Origin: Populus alba
Lineage: Eukaryota > Streptophyta > Magnoliopsida > Malpighiales > Salicaceae
Reading direction: 5' to 3'
Length of the DNA: 64,000 nucleotides
NCBI RefSeq assembly: GCF_005239225.2
Contig: NC_133296.1
Location: forward strand, 10,850,001-10,914,000
Shown here: positions 59,941 to 64,000 of the stretch, piece by piece
How the letters are laid out: every line of letters begins with the position of its first letter
Numbering within the stretch: position 1 is the first letter of the stretch
Notes under the pieces: model-generated
What the model was told of the DNA's origin: nothing
What the model saw: the letters and a program-made list of their open reading frames with translations, nothing else
The model's database searches: none
Position numbers and translations under genes: made by a program

Positions 59941-61330
59941 GTGGTCGTTTTAGGTCTAACAAGAAAAATGTTTTGAATGTTTTTTCTTTGTATTTTTGAC
60001 CTCTCTATATATATTTTTTCCTTCGTTAATTAGCTGTTTTTCGTGCTTTTATTAATTTGAATAATTGAATTATTTCGAAATTAGTTGGATTCATTCTCAT
60101 ATCTGGCTTGTGTGTTTCTTAATTATTTAATTTTTATTATTTTTTCCACTCTCAAAACTGTAAAACTTGGACCAAGGAATTGTTTGGATACACTGTTCAA
60201 GCCGCATTGTTTTAAAAATTTAAATTTTTTTATTTAAAATTAATTTATTTTATTTTTTTATTGTTTTGATATATTATTATGAAAAATAATTTTTAAAAAA
60301 TAAAAAAATATTATTTTAATATATTTTTAAAATAAAAAATACTTAAAATATTATAGACACAATTTTTTTAGAATTGTACTAATGGTTCAAAGTAATTTTT
60401 ATTTAAAAATACATTAAAAAAAATATTTTTTAAAAAATTACTATCTTGTGAAATAAATTATTTGTGTAAAGAATTGAAAATTTCTTTCAATTTTCTATAT
60501 TTTATATCTTCCCCTGTTTAAGTGATATCTAGTTATACTTGTTTTTATGGGAGAAGTTTTTTGTGGGTGAGACTTGTGTTTTTACATAATCTGTTAATTA
60601 TTATAAAAAAATTATTAAAAATTTTGGCTAATGTTCCAAGTCAGACAAACTTTTAAAAATATATAAAAAAATATTAAAAGAGCAAAGAAAATTTTTGCTA
60701 TATTCTTAAACTTGGTTTTAATAGGTTAATTTTTGAAATCTCTCAACCTAACTTTTGGCCTTTCTCAAGTTCCAAACTAAATCGCGTAGGAGTTGATCCA
60801 AATTAAATTGATTAATTTCATGGATCAAAGTGCAATCTTATGACTAATAAAAACATGACTTAGTTTTTAACAAAACTATAAGATAATAACTTTTTTTCAC
60901 AAAAGCTATTGACACAATGACAAACTAGATCGATTTTATTTTACAAGCAAAATCGTGTCATTGACTCCATTGAGTTTAATTAAAAATATTATAAAATATT
61001 TTTTAAATTATATGATAAAAATATATGGTCATGAGCACCAACCGAACAATAAAACTTATTTGAAACAGTGATAACCTAAAAAAATAAAAATAATAAAAGC
61101 ATGCAGTTTATTTCTCAACCAATCCAATATTGAATGATAGAATTGAGAAAAAAACTATTAAAAACAAGTAATTGACCAAAACCAAAAAGGCATATTCAAT
61201 TAGTAGGTGAACTCATCAAATCTATGGACTGAGTAACCAAGCTAGCACGCCAAACCTGTGAACCGGGTTATGGACTCCAGTGAGATTAAAATTTTTATTC
61301 CAAAACTATTTTTGATTTAACTACATGATA

Positions 61331-61366
<36 letters not shown>

Positions 61367-64000
61367 TGATCGCAAAATAAAATATCAACCTAATACTGAG
61401 ATGCTATAAAAAATTAAGTGACAAATGAAGATCAAAATATTTAACATTGCAGCATAGATAATTTACCATGTTGTGTTTAATGAATATTTTTATCAAAATA
61501 AATTTGTAATAGAAAAACACTTAAAACTATAATAGAAATCAACACACACATAAAATTTATTGAATAAAAATATACAAAAAAATGCAAAACATGCACATAT
61601 GGAAAATATTATAAAAAATTAATATAAAAAGAAACAAATTTAATCTATATAAAATTCCAAAAAAATTACATATGAATTTTTCATACCTCTTTAAAAATTA
61701 AACATACCCAATATCATTAAAAAAATCATCACAAAGGAATTAAAACATAAACCCAAGATTTATTTGAAGAAAAAAAATCAACTAATGCATTATTTAAAAA
61801 AATTCAAAATTTATTTTTAAAAAGAATCAAGTCAGGCCTAAAGCTTGTCCCTATATTTTTTTAAAAAAGGTTTTAATGAGGACAGAAAATCAGAAAAATA
61901 AATTGATGTGTCGCTTGTTCATCCCTGGAATCTAGCCACTGTTATGGTTGAAAAAACGAGGTCCTTTTTTTTTTAATATAAAAACCTATTTTGCCTAAAA
62001 CACTTAGAAAACACCCTAGAAACCTTATTAAATCAATCCATGGCCATGAAAAAACATAAAAACACCTTAAAAACCTGAAATCCACCTGGAGAAAAAAGAA
62101 AAAAACCTTTCTAAGCTCAAATATGATTTTTTTTAAGTGTTTTTTAAGGTAAAAAAAAACACACAATCTTAATTCTACTTATCATAAGGAATCATTTGAC
62201 ACAAAAACAACTGTTTTGGTGATCAGATTCCTCATAAACAAATACTTTCTCTTTTTAAAACTAGAATCTAGTGACTTCTTCTCTCTCCTCCAACCAAAAT
62301 AAAGGATTGAAAAATGAGTAAAATAAAGTTTGATTATCAAAATTGAATTTTGTAAAAGTATGGGGACCAATAAACCTAATGGATAAAAAAATGGGGGGCT
62401 CAAAATGAATTTTTAATAAAAATATTTTCAATCTGCCACCTTATGTTACCTGCTTTTTTTTCACTTTACTCCTATTTTTTTTTCAATTCAACTCTCCCTT
62501 ACAAAGAAACATGCAATTAGACTCTAATCTAGGCTCAAATGGCTCAATTGTGCAATAACAAGTTTGGGGATCAAATTGAATTTTTTTAAAAATTGCATTA
62601 TTGTAATCCATAGTAAATGTGAGAAGGTGAATATTATTTTTTTGAATAGTAAAAACACCACATGTTTTTAGCTTTATGTATGTATTAGATCATTGACCCA
62701 TGCCACGTTATGGGTCGAGTCAAATTTTTCTTAAACATAAAAAAAATATATTCTGATATCGCTAATGCTTTTTAGTGCAAATTTTTTAAAATCATATGAA
62801 AGTTAACATGATGTGACTAGATATACTTTGTGAGTCAAAGAACAACTCGAACGACCCGTAAAAAATGAGTTAAGCAATATGAGTTAACTTGTTAAACACT
62901 ATTATCAGGTTATAAGTGTAGGGGTTTTATGATCGGTGGTGTTCATGATCATTACTCTTTAAAGGTTGAGCACGCTGATATGATATTTAAAGTGATTTGG
63001 CAAATTACCTACATCCACGAGAGCAATCTATATTATTAGGGATAAAGAAAGGATACAATACACACATAACATGGAGGAGGATGATCACTTCCACTCAACT
63101 CAACTTCCATCCCTCATTCACATTGCTGCCCTTAGCAGCCACTCCGCTTTCTCTCTTCTCATGTATTTCCCTTTTCTTCTGATCTGCACTCATTTCTCTC
63201 TTAACAATGCTGCAATGGCAGACACTGCTTACTGCCCTTGGCAACTCACCATTTCCTATATTTCCTCATATTTTTTAGCTCTTCAATATGCTACTCTATT
63301 GGTGTCTATTTATAAGCAAGAATGGGAGACATGCTCCATCTCATTGTCAACATCGATGGTTCCCAACCTTATGACTTTTAGGCTACTCCAACAACCCTCT
63401 TTAACTATCACAAGCTAGCATATTTATTTCCCATCTTTGCAGCCTTTTTTCTTTGACAATGGCAGTCGTCCTCTTCTAGACGATAGATTGCAGATGCTGC
63501 ACATGAGTGGTAATATCCTAACAATAAAGTCATGATAAATTGATAAAAATCAAATTGAAGTAAATCATCAAGACTAATTTTTAATCAAACACAATATTAA
63601 ATGATGAAACTAAAAAAACAAATTAAAAAAAAACTAAGTTAACTAAATTAACCTATCAAACCTGTAACCTAAGTCATGAGACATGGACAACCTAATAAAA
63701 AGCGAATTCAATATTGAAGGACTTGAGATTGAAATAATCTCTTATAAAGAAAATAAAAAGAAACAACATGATTTAACCGGAGTTAAAATACCAATATGAT
63801 CTTGATCATGAGACCAAGATATCATCACAGAAAATAAATTAAAACAGATTAAGAAGCTCAATTGTCAACTGATCTAATATTAAATGATAAATTTGAAAAA
63901 AAAAAAGTTCAATTACAAAAAACACAAAAAAACAATCTGATTCAACCTTGGTTAATCCATTAAGAACTATTTTTAGATCATGAGATTAAAATAACCTAAT
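59941..64000. other. AT-rich intergenic DNA, no gene supported
   Basis: Long T/A runs, an (AAT)n tract at 61,329-61,363, and words such as GAACCGGGTTATGGACTC typical of degraded repeats. The largest frame (63,071-63,418) is Ser/Leu-rich with no recognised motif and no splice context. I see no exon, tRNA or terminal repeat here. Confidence 0.5.
61329..61363. repeat. (AAT)n microsatellite
   Basis: About eleven AAT units. Confidence 0.9.

Noticed and set aside
63071..63418. 115-codon open frame near the right end, with a hydrophobic stretch
   Set aside because: Ser/Leu-rich with no recognised family and no supporting exons; could equally be chance in AT-rich DNA.
1..64000. tRNA, rRNA, CRISPR or bacterial-type operons
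   Set aside because: No cloverleaf-type B-box context, no rRNA motif and no regularly spaced direct repeats were seen; the tRNA-like TGGTATCAGAGC words are retrotransposon primer-binding sites.

Overview
The window is AT-rich plant nuclear DNA, most likely from a woody eudicot such as poplar/willow (Populus). The basis is TIR-type NBS-LRR genes (absent from grasses), a TIR-NBS-LRR gene with a second C-terminal TIR (a layout I recall being reported from poplar), Ty1/copia elements primed by initiator-Met tRNA, CACTA debris, and a multi-exon plant SCYL2 gene with GT-AG introns. The species call is inference.

Layout. (1) 1-566: unassigned. (2) 567-10,037: inverted copy of a TNL resistance-gene unit on the minus strand. 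It holds a CACTA remnant (567-3,160) carrying a nested solo LTR, a TNL 3' flank, and a headless TNL pseudogene (3,893-6,382) that keeps LRR, C-JID and second-TIR exons but has lost its first TIR, NB-ARC and first LRR exon. (3) 10,038-14,927: a nearly intact minus-strand copia element. (4) 14,928-25,980: an endo-beta-mannanase fragment fused in frame to a TNL last exon, an orphan TNL 5' leader split by a second, decayed copia (17,468-22,422), and a second copy of the CACTA remnant with a different nested solo LTR. (5) 25,981-37,793: the best TNL copy, a six-exon TIR-NB-ARC-LRR-C-JID-TIR gene on the plus strand, with four single-base frame breaks and a 4.2 kb intron full of tandem repeats. (6) 37,794-43,674: its 3' flank and another orphan leader, interrupted by a MITE-like insert and a third copia (38,840-43,442). 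(7) 44,888-45,786: a second, longer mannanase pseudogene. (8) 47,745-59,759: a 14-exon SCYL2-like pseudokinase gene on the minus strand, the only clearly non-repetitive single-copy-type gene here. (9) 59,940-64,000: AT-rich DNA without a supportable gene.

The resistance-gene part (about 0.5-46 kb) is a rearranged cluster built from one repeated unit (TNL leader, TNL, 3' flank, CACTA). It was duplicated in tandem and inverted, then each copy gained private insertions and deletions. Several copies are each other's empty-site controls, so the order of events can be read. The CACTA insertion predates the duplication. The solo LTRs, copia 2, copia 3 and the MITE came afterwards.

A caution runs through the window. 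SCYL2 exons 1, 2, 6 and 7 contain ten one-base indels, almost all length changes of a short same-base run. Correcting them gives an exactly phase-consistent 929-codon protein. The four one-base breaks in the good TNL copy behave the same way (1,340 codons when corrected). Consensus error must be excluded before either is called a pseudogene. No RNA gene, CRISPR array or unknown protein system was found; the most unusual items are the dual-TIR receptor, its headless inverted partner and the mannanase-TNL chimeric ORF.
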